From: Bermanella sp047621325
Lineage (GTDB): Bacteria > Pseudomonadota > Gammaproteobacteria > Pseudomonadales > Oceanobacteraceae
Assembly: GCA_047621325.1 (NCBI GenBank)
Contig: JBLHLT010000007.1
Location: forward strand, 1 to 64,000
DNA length: 64,000 nucleotides
Reading direction: 5' to 3'
The notes beneath the pieces are model-generated. The model ran no database searches, had not been told where the DNA came from, and saw only the letters and a list, made by a program, of their open reading frames with translations. Shown one piece after another: positions 18,287 through 26,849 of this stretch; the first letter of the stretch is position 1; every line of letters starts with the position of its first letter. Position numbers and translations under genes: made by a program.

Positions 18287-18865
18287 ATGAAAAACTCAAT
18301 CAAAGCATTAGGTGCAGGCCTTGTTTTAACCCTTAGCAGTTCTGTATTCGCCGCTGAAGATTACGTAATCGACACCAAAGGCATGCATGCGTTTGTTGAA
18401 TTCAAAATTAAACACCTAGGTTATAGCTGGTTAAAAGGTCGCTTTAATGATTTTGAAGGTGACTTTTCTTATGACGAGAAAAACCCAGAAAAATCAAACG
18501 TAAACGTCACGATTAAAACCGCTAGTGTTGACTCAAACCATGCCGAACGTGATAAGCATTTACGCGGTAGCGACTTCTTAAACGTAAGCAAGTTTCCAAC
18601 TGCGACGTTTAAAAGCACTAAAGTCGTTAGTAAAAAAAATGGCGCGGCAGATATTCACGGTAAGTTCACATTAAATGGTGTAACAAAAGACATCGTAATT
18701 AATGCACAAGAAATTGGTGCAGGTAATGACCCTTGGGGTGGTTTCCGTCGTGGTTTTGAAGGTACAACTGAAATCGCACTTAAAGATTACAACATCAACT
18801 TTAACTTAGGCCCAGCCTCTGAAAAAGTTGAGTTGATTCTAAACATCGAAGGTGTGCGTAAGTAA
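18287..18865 (+). CDS. YceI family periplasmic protein
   Basis: A lipocalin-like barrel that binds polyisoprenoids in characterised members. The start at 18287 has AAGGAG 6 nt upstream and a clean signal peptide ending VFA before AEDYVID; a start 22 codons earlier is rejected. Family motifs include AFVEFKIKHLGYSWLKGRF, RDKHLRGSDFLN and LTLNGVTKD-like blocks. Length is 192 residues (about 170 mature). It lies 73 bp after the cytochrome b561 gene and ends at a terminator shared with the convergent purine permease. Confidence 0.94.
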   Translation: MKNSIKALGAGLVLTLSSSVFAAEDYVIDTKGMHAFVEFKIKHLGYSWLKGRFNDFEGDFSYDEKNPEKSNVNVTIKTASVDSNHAERDKHLRGSDFLNVSKFPTATFKSTKVVSKKNGAADIHGKFTLNGVTKDIVINAQEIGAGNDPWGGFRRGFEGTTEIALKDYNINFNLGPASEKVELILNIEGVRK

Positions 18866-18889
18866 TTTAACCAACTTACTAACGTAGTA

Positions 18890-18931
18890 AATAAAAAAGC
18901 CCTGCTTAATGTCTTAGCGGGGCTTTTTTTA
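18890..18931. terminator. Bidirectional intrinsic terminator
   Basis: A stem of about 13 bp with one bulge (AAAAGCCCTGCTTAA pairing with TTAGCGGGGCTTTT) is flanked by A- and T-runs. It ends both the b561-yceI unit and the permease gene. Confidence 0.9.
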
Positions 18932-18947
18932 GCGATTAATAATCGTG

Positions 18948-20333
18948 TTACGCCGCTTTATTTACGTCTTTATTCTCATCAGTATTTATATTTGAAATCG
19001 TAGTATCACTTAAGCTTGGTAAGCATAAATTTAAAATAATAGCCGATAAGCCACACGTCGTAATGGCTGAGCCAAATACATTTTGCACAAGCTTAGGCAT
19101 TTCTTTCAAAGCATCCGGCACCATGGCCACACCTAAGCCCAATCCAAATGACACCGCCATAATCAACATGGTACGACGATCAAGTTCTAGGCTTGCCAAT
19201 ATACGAATACCCGCCGCTGCTACTGTGCCAAACATAACAAGTGTCGCACCACCTAATACCGGTTTTGGTAATTGCTGAAACAGTGCACCAATCACAGGAA
19301 ACAAGCCTAAAATAATGAGCATTCCCGCCGTCCACAAAGCCACATAACGTGATGCCATGCCCGTAAGCTGGATAACCCCGTTATTTTGGCTAAAGGTTGT
19401 ATTAGGAAACGTATTCATAACCGCAGCTATCAATGAATTAACACCGTCACCAAGCACACCGTTTTTAATTCGCTTGGTATAAACAGGGCCAGTAATTGGT
19501 TCTTTAGAAACCATTGAGGTGGCCGTTAAATCACCAGCACTTTCAATGGCCGTAATAAGGTAAATCAATGCAACAGGAATAAAGGCCGCCAAGTCGAAAG
19601 ACATGCCATATTTAAACGGTACCGGTAATGTGAAAATACTCACACTAGCTAAACCTGAGTAATCAACTTTCCCCATAAAAATAGCGGCAATAAAACCCGC
19701 CATCAAACCAAAGAAGATAGCCCCGCTGCGCAAATAAATATTCTTAAATTGATTAAGCACCACGATTAAAACCAGCACTGACAAACCAAGACCAAGATTA
19801 GCAAGGCTGCCAAAATCGGGGGCTTTAAAGCCGCCCGCTAAATCAGTCATACCCACTTTAATTAAATTAAACCCTATGGTTGTAATGACAATACCAGTCA
19901 CTAACGGGTTGATGAAAAACGTTAACTTATGCAAAAAACGGCTTAAGAATATCTCAATAAAAGCCCCTAAAAAGCACACACCAAAAATCAAACTGAGTAT
20001 TTCTTCTGGGCCACCGCCTTTGCCTTTAGCGATAAACCCCGCCGCCAATATAGAACTTAAAAACGCAAAACTGGTGCCCTGCAAAGACACTAGGCCCGAA
20101 CCCACTGGGCCAAAGGTTTTAGCCTGAATAAACGTCCCCACGCCTGATACTAATAACGCCATACTAATCAAATAAGGAATCTCGTTGCCTAACCCCAACA
20201 CTCCGCCAATAATCAACGTAGGCGTAATGATTCCGACAAAACTGGCAAGCACATGCTGCAAGGCGGCTAATAATGTTGGGCCAATCGGCGGCTTATCGTT
20301 TAAGCCATAAAGTAAATTATCTGTGGATGGCAT
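18948..20333 (-). CDS. NCS2-family xanthine/uracil-type permease
   Basis: A proton-coupled nucleobase importer of the inner membrane with about 12-14 hydrophobic segments. The NCS2 signature QNNGVIQLTG follows NTFPNTTFS, and the ITAIESAGDLTATS helix carries the conserved Glu and Asp of substrate binding. The start at 20333 has GGAG 6 nt upstream; earlier in-frame codons would add about 39 non-homologous residues. Length is 461. Its position beside purine-degrading genes and a RutR-like box at 20378-20393 suggest xanthine, urate or guanine as substrate rather than uracil, but the sequence alone does not prove it. Confidence 0.93.
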   Translation of the reverse strand: MPSTDNLLYGLNDKPPIGPTLLAALQHVLASFVGIITPTLIIGGVLGLGNEIPYLISMALLVSGVGTFIQAKTFGPVGSGLVSLQGTSFAFLSSILAAGFIAKGKGGGPEEILSLIFGVCFLGAFIEIFLSRFLHKLTFFINPLVTGIVITTIGFNLIKVGMTDLAGGFKAPDFGSLANLGLGLSVLVLIVVLNQFKNIYLRSGAIFFGLMAGFIAAIFMGKVDYSGLASVSIFTLPVPFKYGMSFDLAAFIPVALIYLITAIESAGDLTATSMVSKEPITGPVYTKRIKNGVLGDGVNSLIAAVMNTFPNTTFSQNNGVIQLTGMASRYVALWTAGMLIILGLFPVIGALFQQLPKPVLGGATLVMFGTVAAAGIRILASLELDRRTMLIMAVSFGLGLGVAMVPDALKEMPKLVQNVFGSAITTCGLSAIILNLCLPSLSDTTISNINTDENKDVNKAA

Positions 20334-20377
20334 TGTTGTCTCCATTATTTTTAGTAATGGCTCTCCTATGCAAAAAC

Positions 20378-20393
20378 ATAACCAACTGGTCAA
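20378..20393 (-). promoter_or_regulatory. RutR-like operator upstream of the NCS2 permease
   Basis: On the minus strand the site reads TTGACCAGTTGGTTAT. The E. coli RutR box is TTGACCA-NN-TGGTCAA; the left half matches 7 of 7 and the right half 5 of 7. It lies 45 bp before the permease start, where a repressor would block transcription. A RutR-like regulator is encoded at 37310-37939. Confidence 0.65.
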
Positions 20394-20465
20394 ATTAATT
20401 AAACTCAGTAAATGCGGTCTTTTATGGCGCTTACTTAACAAAAAATGCACCAGCTAAAGCCAGCT

Positions 20466-20481
20466 CGCACCATTTGGACAC
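20466..20481. promoter_or_regulatory. Weak RutR-like half-palindrome upstream of the deaminase gene
   Basis: The site reads CGCACCATTTGGACAC, matching ACCA-TT-TGG-x-CA of the RutR consensus at 9 of 14 positions. It lies 175 bp before the 8-oxoguanine deaminase start. It could be a second operator in the divergent region or chance. Confidence 0.3.
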
Positions 20482-20655
20482 ACTCAAGTTAATTGATGGG
20501 AATGTCAGTAACACCCGTGACGAAGGCAAACGGCTTTGATACCATGCCCTCTTGGCAGATTAACACGCAAGTCACTGCCATGTTCCAACTACCCTTGGTG
20601 CATGGTCCGCGTAACATTTAAGCCGCATGCATCATTCTTTTTAAGGAATACTGAC

Positions 20656-22017
20656 ATGCACGCCAAACCCCTCTGGATCAAATCACCTCTGGCCACATTT
20701 AGTGGTAAAGCACAACACAACACCCACATTGCTAATGGTATTGTTATCGACAAGGGCATCATCATTGAATGCCTCGCCAGCGGCCAACAACCTTCAAGTG
20801 CACAATACGATACATTTGACGCACGCGAACACGTGTTAATGCCTGGATTGATCAATACACACCATCACTTCTATCAAACCCTCACCCGCGCTTGCCCACC
20901 GGCTCTTAATAAAAAGCTCTTTCCTTGGCTGCAAACCCTTTACCCTATCTGGGCAGGCTTGCAACCAGAGCAGCATGCAGTGGCCACTGAACTCGCCATG
21001 GTGGAACTATTATTAAGTGGCTGTACAACCGTCAGCGACCATCATTATTTATTTCCGCAAGCCCTAACCCACGCCATAGATACTCAAGTGAACGTGGCGC
21101 AATCACTGGGCATACGCGCAACTTTTACCCGTGGCAGCATGAGTCTAGGTCAAGACCAAGGCGGGCTACCGCCTCAATCTGTGGTGCAAACTGAGCAAAC
21201 TATTTTAGACGACAGCGAACGTCTTATAAAAAAATACCACCAAAAAGATACGCTAATCGAAATTGCACTGGCCCCTTGCTCGCCGTTTTCGGTGACGACA
21301 CATTTAATGCGTGACAGTGCAACACTGGCTAAACAATTCAATGTGAATTTACATACTCATCTAGCCGAAACTGAAGACGAAAATAATTTTTGCTTGAAGA
21401 TGTTTGGTATGCGCCCGCTCGACTACTTAGAAAGTGTTGGTTGGATGCACGAGCACACATGGCTGGCACACGGCATTCATTTTAACGACGACGAAATTAA
21501 ACGCTTAGGGCAAGCAAAAGTGGGCATTACACACTGCCCGTCGTCTAACATGGTATTGGCATCTGGTATTTGTCGTATTAACGAACTAAAAGCAGCAGGC
21601 GTGCGCTTAGGGTTAGGCGTTGATGGCAGTGCCAGTAATGACCACAGCAATTTGATGCAAGAAATTCGACAAGCATTGCTGATTCAACGCTTACGATATG
21701 AAGCAGATGAGTTCACTCACGAAGACGCTTTAGAACTTGCAACATCGGGATCAGCTAGTGTTTTAAACCGACATGATATTGGTGAGTTGGTCGTCGGTAA
21801 AAATGCAGATATTGCGCTGTATAAACTGGACGAACCGCGTTTCAGCGGCAATCATGATCCGGTTGCGGCACTGGTATTATGTGGCGCCTATAAAGCAGAC
21901 GCAGTGATGATTGCAGGCAACTGGAAAGTAAAAGACGGTCAATGGCTAGGAGGCGATATTCATGCGCTTATGGCAAAACACACATCATGCGCAACAGAAC
22001 TGTTTAAACAATATTAA
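20656..22017 (+). CDS. 8-oxoguanine deaminase-like amidohydrolase
   Basis: A zinc amidohydrolase of 453 residues. Metal-site motifs are LMPGLINTHHHFYQ near residue 60, VNLHTHLAET for the third His, WLAHGIHF for the fourth, and LGVDGSASND for the catalytic Asp. The overall form, including the THHHFYQTLTRA loop, resembles the Pseudomonas 8-oxoguanine deaminase (Pa0142) and the atrazine chlorohydrolase group, which convert 8-oxoguanine to urate. It would feed PuuD directly. The start at 20656 follows AAGGAA by 7 nt. It is divergent from the permease. A second, different guanine deaminase lies at 24137. Confidence 0.85.
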   Translation: MHAKPLWIKSPLATFSGKAQHNTHIANGIVIDKGIIIECLASGQQPSSAQYDTFDAREHVLMPGLINTHHHFYQTLTRACPPALNKKLFPWLQTLYPIWAGLQPEQHAVATELAMVELLLSGCTTVSDHHYLFPQALTHAIDTQVNVAQSLGIRATFTRGSMSLGQDQGGLPPQSVVQTEQTILDDSERLIKKYHQKDTLIEIALAPCSPFSVTTHLMRDSATLAKQFNVNLHTHLAETEDENNFCLKMFGMRPLDYLESVGWMHEHTWLAHGIHFNDDEIKRLGQAKVGITHCPSSNMVLASGICRINELKAAGVRLGLGVDGSASNDHSNLMQEIRQALLIQRLRYEADEFTHEDALELATSGSASVLNRHDIGELVVGKNADIALYKLDEPRFSGNHDPVAALVLCGAYKADAVMIAGNWKVKDGQWLGGDIHALMAKHTSCATELFKQY

Positions 22018-22076
22018 AACCTGACACTTAAGAGTCAGTCACAAAAGAAATGTCATTAAACGAGTGGTAAAACGGG

Positions 22077-22286
22077 TTATGGCATTGAACGATACTTTAG
22101 CAGTAGCTCGATCACTTCGTGGTCGCTGTTGCTGCTAGAAAGTGCATCATTCATTGTTGGTCTTTGAGGTAAACGGATATTTAACTGTGTTTTTAGAGCT
22201 TCTTCAATTTGGGCGTCGGAATTTGGATCAAGCTCCTTGCCAAAAAAATTACAAATTCGCTCATGTAAAAATGTTTTCATTGTCAT
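22077..22286 (-). CDS. Small hypothetical protein
   Basis: A 69-residue protein of no recognised family, without membrane segments, signal or cysteine motif. Translation is credible because a strong GGAGG lies 6 nt before the ATG. The sequence is mildly acidic in the middle (LDPNSDAQIEEAL) and ends with a leucine-rich helix (EVIELLLKYRSMP). It lies convergent with the deaminase gene and upstream of the cold-shock gene terminator, and shows no obvious link to purine metabolism. Confidence 0.55.
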   Translation of the reverse strand: MTMKTFLHERICNFFGKELDPNSDAQIEEALKTQLNIRLPQRPTMNDALSSSNSDHEVIELLLKYRSMP

Positions 22287-22389
22287 AAATCGCCTCCATA
22301 TAAAGCATTCATTCTAAATACCTTATGAGTACTTTATTTATATAATCAAATTACCTGCATAAAACACTATCAAATCATAAATGACAGGC

Positions 22390-22428
22390 AATAAAAAAGG
22401 GTAAACCGATTAGGCTTACCCTTTTTTA
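22390..22428 (-). terminator. Intrinsic terminator of the cold-shock gene
   Basis: The arms AAAAAAGGGTAA and TTACCCTTTTTT flank a CCGATTAGGC-type loop at 22392-22427. A T-run follows on the minus strand. It lies about 18 bp past the csp stop and is symmetrical, so it may also work from the other side. Confidence 0.88.
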
Positions 22429-22445
22429 GTTAAACAACGTGCAAT

Positions 22446-22652
22446 TTAGATAGCAACGATGTTTTCTGCTTGAGGACCTTTTTGGCCATCAGTAACAGTG
22501 AATTCTACTTTTTGGCCTTCAGCTAAAGTTTTGAAACCTGAGCTAGTGATGGCGCTGAAATGTGCGAAAACGTCTGGACCAGATTCTTGCTCGATGAAAC
22601 CAAAACCTTTAGCTTCGTTGAACCACTTAACTGTACCGGTAGTTGTAGCCAT
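22446..22652 (-). CDS. CspA-family cold-shock protein
   Basis: A 68-residue OB-fold RNA/ssDNA-binding protein. RNP1 (KGFGFIEQ) and RNP2 (VFAHFSAI) are intact. It probably acts as an RNA chaperone. The roughly 250-bp gap upstream suggests the long 5' leader typical of cold-regulated csp genes, although no cold box could be proven. It separates the small hypothetical gene from the purine operon and is most likely transcribed alone. Confidence 0.95.
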   Translation of the reverse strand: MATTTGTVKWFNEAKGFGFIEQESGPDVFAHFSAITSSGFKTLAEGQKVEFTVTDGQKGPQAENIVAI

Positions 22653-22900
22653 GATAATATCCTGAATTTTTTAAATAAGTTATTGCCTTAAAAAGGCATG
22701 AATTGCATAAAAATTTTGACTGTAACTTAAAAACTGCAGGACGGAGAGTAATACGAATAAAACTGCGAAATGTAGATTGTAAATATATAGACGTTCTTTC
22801 TAGCTGAGACAAACTTTATAGTATCAACACCCAGCTGTCTACTTATTAATTCAATTATTTTTAATGGGTGAATACACCCATTAAAATACGACACATCGCC

Positions 22901-24076
22901 TTATTTACTCTCGCTGGCCCAGCGTATCAGCTGGGCACGCTCTGGTTCGGTCATGCCAGTCATGTTCGCTAGCGGCATATAGCCACTTTGTACAGACTGT
23001 AAAATACGAGGTTTGCTTACGTTTAGCTGCTCAATATTTTCTAACATAATCCCTGCTGGGGCAGCTGCAAAGCCTGATTGTGTAGGCTTAATACTATGAC
23101 AGGAGGCACAACGCTGCTGCGATATCGCCACGGCCTGCGCATCTGTAATGGCATCGTCTGTCATATCCACCGGCTTTGGCAGCATATAACCAATTATGGC
23201 AAACAAGAAAACCAAGCCCGCTACCAATATCCATGGCTGGTGTTGCCCTTGATGCTTTAAATTAAAATAATGACGCACAAACGCCGCATTAAAACTGATC
23301 AAAGCTAAAATTAACCACGCCTGTTCATGGCCATACGTCATTGGATAATGATTACTGATCATGATGAAAATCAACGGCAGCGTAAAATAGTTATTATGAG
23401 TAGAGCGCAATTTAGCAAACTGAGCTGGCTTAGCATCTGGCTTCTCGCCAGCTTCAATGGCCCGTACAAGTTCACGCTGCGCGGGCATAATGCCAAACAA
23501 TACATTCCCCGTCATGATGGTGCCAATGAGTGCACCGACGTGTAAATACGCAGCACGATCACTAAAAATTTCACCTAAGGCATAAGCCGCAAAAATCAAA
23601 CCTGAAAATAATATAGCACCAAATATTTTGGGGGTTTTCTGTAATGGGCTTTTAACTAATGCCTCATAAAAAACAAAACCACCCACTAAAAAACCCAAAC
23701 TAATGCCAATGGCTTCTAGCTGTGTCAACGCCATTTTACTTGGGTCTATCAGATATTGGTCTGCACCCCAGTAATACATAATGCATAACAGAGCAAAACC
23801 AGTTAGCCAAGTTGTGTAAGCTTCCCATTTAAACCAATGTAGTTTTTTAGGCATGGCTTCTGGTTCAAGTTCGTATTTAGCAACCTCATAAATACCGCCA
23901 CCATGAATGGCCCATAAGTCGCCTTTAATGCCTTTATCTTGCTTCCATTGCGGCGGCGTTCTTAGATTTAAATCTAACCATACAAAATAAAAAGAGGCCC
24001 CAATCCAAGCAACGCCCGCAATCACATGAAACCAGCGGAAAAATAAATTTAACCAATCAACTAAATACGCTTCCAT
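22901..24076 (-). CDS. puuD: Membrane urate hydroxylase PuuD with C-terminal cytochrome c domain
   Basis: Oxidises urate to 5-hydroxyisourate without releasing hydrogen peroxide, passing electrons through its fused cytochrome c. Residues 1-300 contain about eight membrane segments (first: FFRWFHVIAGVAWIGASF). A single CxxCH heme site is C323-ASC326-H327, with a likely distal Met in the closing segment (GYMPLANMTGM). Length of 391 fits PuuD. It is the last gene of the minus-strand catabolic series, 60 bp downstream of guaD. The family was shown to replace UaZ-type uricase in many proteobacteria. Confidence 0.94.
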   Translation of the reverse strand: MEAYLVDWLNLFFRWFHVIAGVAWIGASFYFVWLDLNLRTPPQWKQDKGIKGDLWAIHGGGIYEVAKYELEPEAMPKKLHWFKWEAYTTWLTGFALLCIMYYWGADQYLIDPSKMALTQLEAIGISLGFLVGGFVFYEALVKSPLQKTPKIFGAILFSGLIFAAYALGEIFSDRAAYLHVGALIGTIMTGNVLFGIMPAQRELVRAIEAGEKPDAKPAQFAKLRSTHNNYFTLPLIFIMISNHYPMTYGHEQAWLILALISFNAAFVRHYFNLKHQGQHQPWILVAGLVFLFAIIGYMLPKPVDMTDDAITDAQAVAISQQRCASCHSIKPTQSGFAAAPAGIMLENIEQLNVSKPRILQSVQSGYMPLANMTGMTEPERAQLIRWASESK

Positions 24077-24136
24077 AATTTTCTCTGTTTATGCTCATTA
24101 ATAACGTCAAACCATTTACGTTTATACTGGTTACAA

Positions 24137-25417
24137 CTATTTTTTATACACAGATTTACCGGCAACATAGGTTTCACTAATAGCACGATCATCACCTAGA
24201 ATCATCAAACTGAATAAAACCTCATCTAGGGTATGACATGTGCTAATTTTACGTGCCATTAAATCGGTACTGGCTAAGTCCATCACAATGAAGTCGGCTT
24301 CTTTACCGTTTTCAAAGTTACCAATTTTGTCATCTAGGCTTAATGCCTTTGCGTTGCCCAAGGTAATCATATAAAACGCTTCACGCGCTTGCAGACCATG
24401 GCCTTTAAGCTGGCAAATTTTGTAAGCTTCATTCAGGGTTTGCAGCATAGAGAAGCTCGTGCCACCGCCTACATCAGACGCCACACTAACAGGCACCGTG
24501 TGTTGCTGAGCTTGTTGTAAATCAAATAAACCGCTGCCTAAGAACAAATTAGAGGTTGGGCAAAAGGCAATGCCGCTTTGGGTTTCGCTTAAGCGTTCAA
24601 AGTCTGCTTGCTCTAAGTGCACACCATGAGCAAACACACTGCGCGGGCCAAGCAAACCATAATGATCATAGACATCTAAATAACTTTTACGCTCAGGAAA
24701 CAACTCTTTTACAAAATTAATTTCATCTTTGTTTTCAGATAAATGGGTTTGCATGTAAACCGTTGGATTATCTTTTAATAACTGCCCGGCTTTTTCTAAT
24801 TGCTCAGCCGTACTGGTAATCGCAAAACGAGGGGTCACCGCATATAATTGACGACCATTATCATGCCATTTATTGATCAGCTCTTGGCTATCGTCAAAAC
24901 TGGTTTGTGCAGTATCGCAAAGTTCATCTGGGGCGTTGCGATCCATCATCACCTTGCCGCAAATCATGCGACTATTATATTGCTGACTGGCATTAAAAAA
25001 AGCATTCACTGAACTTTTATGGACTGTGGCAAATACTAGTGCCGTTGTGGTGCCATTTTTAAATAATTCGTTTAAAAAGAAATGAGCCGTTTGACTGGCT
25101 TTGCCTTCGTCTTTAAAACTGATCTCAGTAGGAAAGGTATAATTATTCAGCCAGTCTAATAACTGCGCGCCGTAACTTGCAATCACATCGACCTGCGGAA
25201 AGTGCACATGAGTATCAATAAACCCAGGCATGATGAGTTTATTCTCATAAGTCGTCACCTCAATTTCTGGGTAATTAGCTATAACCGCTTTTGCCTCGCC
25301 AACCGTTACGATTTCGCCACTAACATCATCAACTAATAATGCGCCATCATTGAAATACTCTAAGTGATCTTGTGCTTGAAAATGTAATATTTGTGCACGG
25401 TAAATATGTTGAGCCAT
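24137..25417 (-). CDS. guaD: Guanine deaminase
   Basis: A zinc amidohydrolase converting guanine to xanthine. Motifs in order are MPGFIDTHVHFPQ (first two metal His), YMQTHLSENKDE (third), VFAHGVHL (fourth) and SVASDVGGGTSFSM (catalytic Asp). The PGFIDTHVHFPQ-V form is typical of true GuaD. Length is 426 residues. It lies 5 bp after the ureidoglycolate lyase gene, so it is in the same operon. It supplies xanthine to XdhAB. Confidence 0.95.
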   Translation of the reverse strand: MAQHIYRAQILHFQAQDHLEYFNDGALLVDDVSGEIVTVGEAKAVIANYPEIEVTTYENKLIMPGFIDTHVHFPQVDVIASYGAQLLDWLNNYTFPTEISFKDEGKASQTAHFFLNELFKNGTTTALVFATVHKSSVNAFFNASQQYNSRMICGKVMMDRNAPDELCDTAQTSFDDSQELINKWHDNGRQLYAVTPRFAITSTAEQLEKAGQLLKDNPTVYMQTHLSENKDEINFVKELFPERKSYLDVYDHYGLLGPRSVFAHGVHLEQADFERLSETQSGIAFCPTSNLFLGSGLFDLQQAQQHTVPVSVASDVGGGTSFSMLQTLNEAYKICQLKGHGLQAREAFYMITLGNAKALSLDDKIGNFENGKEADFIVMDLASTDLMARKISTCHTLDEVLFSLMILGDDRAISETYVAGKSVYKK

Positions 25418-25422
25418 TGGAT

Positions 25423-25986
25423 CTATGCCATCTCTTTAATTATTGCGTTTACAGCTTCTGCTTTAATTTCGATTTCGCAGTCGCTTGAAAAATGTTTCTC
25501 TTCTAGATTATTGCCTGAACCAGATCGGTCAACTACCCAAAATACATTCACATGATCTAAGGCTAACAATGGGTGGTGCCAAGTATTAGCGTGATAATTC
25601 ACCCCTTGCCCTTTTGCTACAAACAGCTTTAGTGTCTCAGGTTCTGGTGCGTCTTTGCCTTCACACACCAAAACCAAATACGGCGTATCATTACTGGGTA
25701 AAAATGCTTGGCTGCCTAACGGGTGACGCTCCATCATGGCAATATTCATCGGCAGCGTGCGTGGCTGTGCTCGAAAAATACTCATAATGGCTTGCGCCTT
25801 TTTATCTTCAGACCCTTGACCATTTAACTCAACCGTCGCCAACTTATGAAAGCGCTCAGTGGTGCCTTCATTAATCATAATTGGCTTTAAACTGGTATCG
25901 GCATCATCAATATGAATAACGTCCCCAAATACGGCAAAGGCATCTTGACTAAGTGGTTCTGGCGTTAAGTGAATGACGTTCGTCAT
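25423..25986 (-). CDS. allA: Ureidoglycolate lyase (AllA type)
   Basis: Splits ureidoglycolate to glyoxylate and urea, the last step after allantoicase. The 187-residue cupin-like protein begins VIHLTPEPLSQDAFAVFGDVI and contains the family blocks ERHPLGSQAFLP and YHANTWHHPLLAL, the latter with likely active-site histidines. The start codon overlaps the stop of the upstream HIU hydrolase gene (TAATG), a sign of translational coupling. No urease is seen in the window. Confidence 0.94.
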   Translation of the reverse strand: MTNVIHLTPEPLSQDAFAVFGDVIHIDDADTSLKPIMINEGTTERFHKLATVELNGQGSEDKKAQAIMSIFRAQPRTLPMNIAMMERHPLGSQAFLPSNDTPYLVLVCEGKDAPEPETLKLFVAKGQGVNYHANTWHHPLLALDHVNVFWVVDRSGSGNNLEEKHFSSDCEIEIKAEAVNAIIKEMA

Positions 25987-26327
25987 TAAGAACCTCGATA
26001 AGTAGAGTAGCCATGTGCCGTGATTAATAATGGCACATGGTAATGTTCATCGGGGTGCTCTATTTTAAAATCAATACTCACACTCGGATAAAAACAATTT
26101 TCATTTAGGCTTTTAAAGTAACCATCAGTATCAAAGGTAATGCGATATACTCCCGCCTCACGCTGTGCATCTCCCATCCAATCGACAATACGCCCATCAC
26201 TATTGGTTTTGCCTTCTGCTATTTCAATATGATCGCCATACTCTATTTTATATAAGGTAACCGCGACATTAACCGCAGGCTTACCCAGATTGACATCTAA
26301 TATGTGTGTCGTAATTGGACTTTTCAT
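25986..26327 (-). CDS. uraH: 5-hydroxyisourate hydrolase
   Basis: A transthyretin-like enzyme that opens HIU to OHCU, the product of PuuD. The sequence begins TTHILDVNLGKPA and ends in the diagnostic YRGS tetrapeptide; the catalytic His, Arg and Ser of the family are in these motifs. No signal peptide is present, so it is cytoplasmic. Two adjacent ATGs exist; AGGG is 6 nt before the second (26327) and only 3 nt before the first, so the second is chosen. Length is 113. Confidence 0.95.
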   Translation of the reverse strand: MKSPITTHILDVNLGKPAVNVAVTLYKIEYGDHIEIAEGKTNSDGRIVDWMGDAQREAGVYRITFDTDGYFKSLNENCFYPSVSIDFKIEHPDEHYHVPLLITAHGYSTYRGS

Positions 26328-26335
26328 CATGATCC

Positions 26336-26848
26336 CTATTTAACTAAACCCAATAATTTATCTAACCTAAGCGCTGTGATTTTACTTTGTTCGATAGCCG
26401 CGTTTTGTATTTCGGTGGTTCGATCATTCGCTAAACGCTGATTTAATATTTCTAACATTTGAACAGCACTTTTGCCTGTGGCATAGACAATAAAAATAAA
26501 ACCATTTTTTTCAAAGTAAACATCATTGGCACGGGACAAATCTAATAAGGTTTTTTCATTAGCACTATTCACACCACTCTGCTCATTAGACGCAAGCCCT
26601 TTTGTGCTTGCGTATTTTTTTCGCAAACTATTTACATCACCAATTTTTGGATGCCCTTCAAATGCTTGTAAGTAATCAGCCTCGGTTAAGTCATTCCAGA
26701 TATCTAACGCCATTTGATGCATTGCATCATGGTTTAAAAATGGGCGCGCATCTGCTATCCCATTGATCCAGCTTTCGCTGGAGCAACAGCTGGCAAACGC
26801 TTGTCGCGCTTGCACTGTTTCTAATTGATTAATCTCGTCGAGTGTCAT
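26336..26848 (-). CDS. uraD: OHCU decarboxylase
   Basis: Decarboxylates 2-oxo-4-hydroxy-4-carboxy-5-ureidoimidazoline to S-allantoin. Family blocks are FASCCSSESWINGIADARPF (N-terminal), the catalytic HPKIGD segment, and the SNEQSG motif. The start at 26848 (MTLDEINQL) is separated by one base from the allantoicase stop; an upstream ATG 17 codons earlier would lie inside allantoicase. Length is 170 residues. The next gene encodes HIU hydrolase, the preceding step. Confidence 0.95.
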   Translation of the reverse strand: MTLDEINQLETVQARQAFASCCSSESWINGIADARPFLNHDAMHQMALDIWNDLTEADYLQAFEGHPKIGDVNSLRKKYASTKGLASNEQSGVNSANEKTLLDLSRANDVYFEKNGFIFIVYATGKSAVQMLEILNQRLANDRTTEIQNAAIEQSKITALRLDKLLGLVK

Positions 26849-26849
26849 A

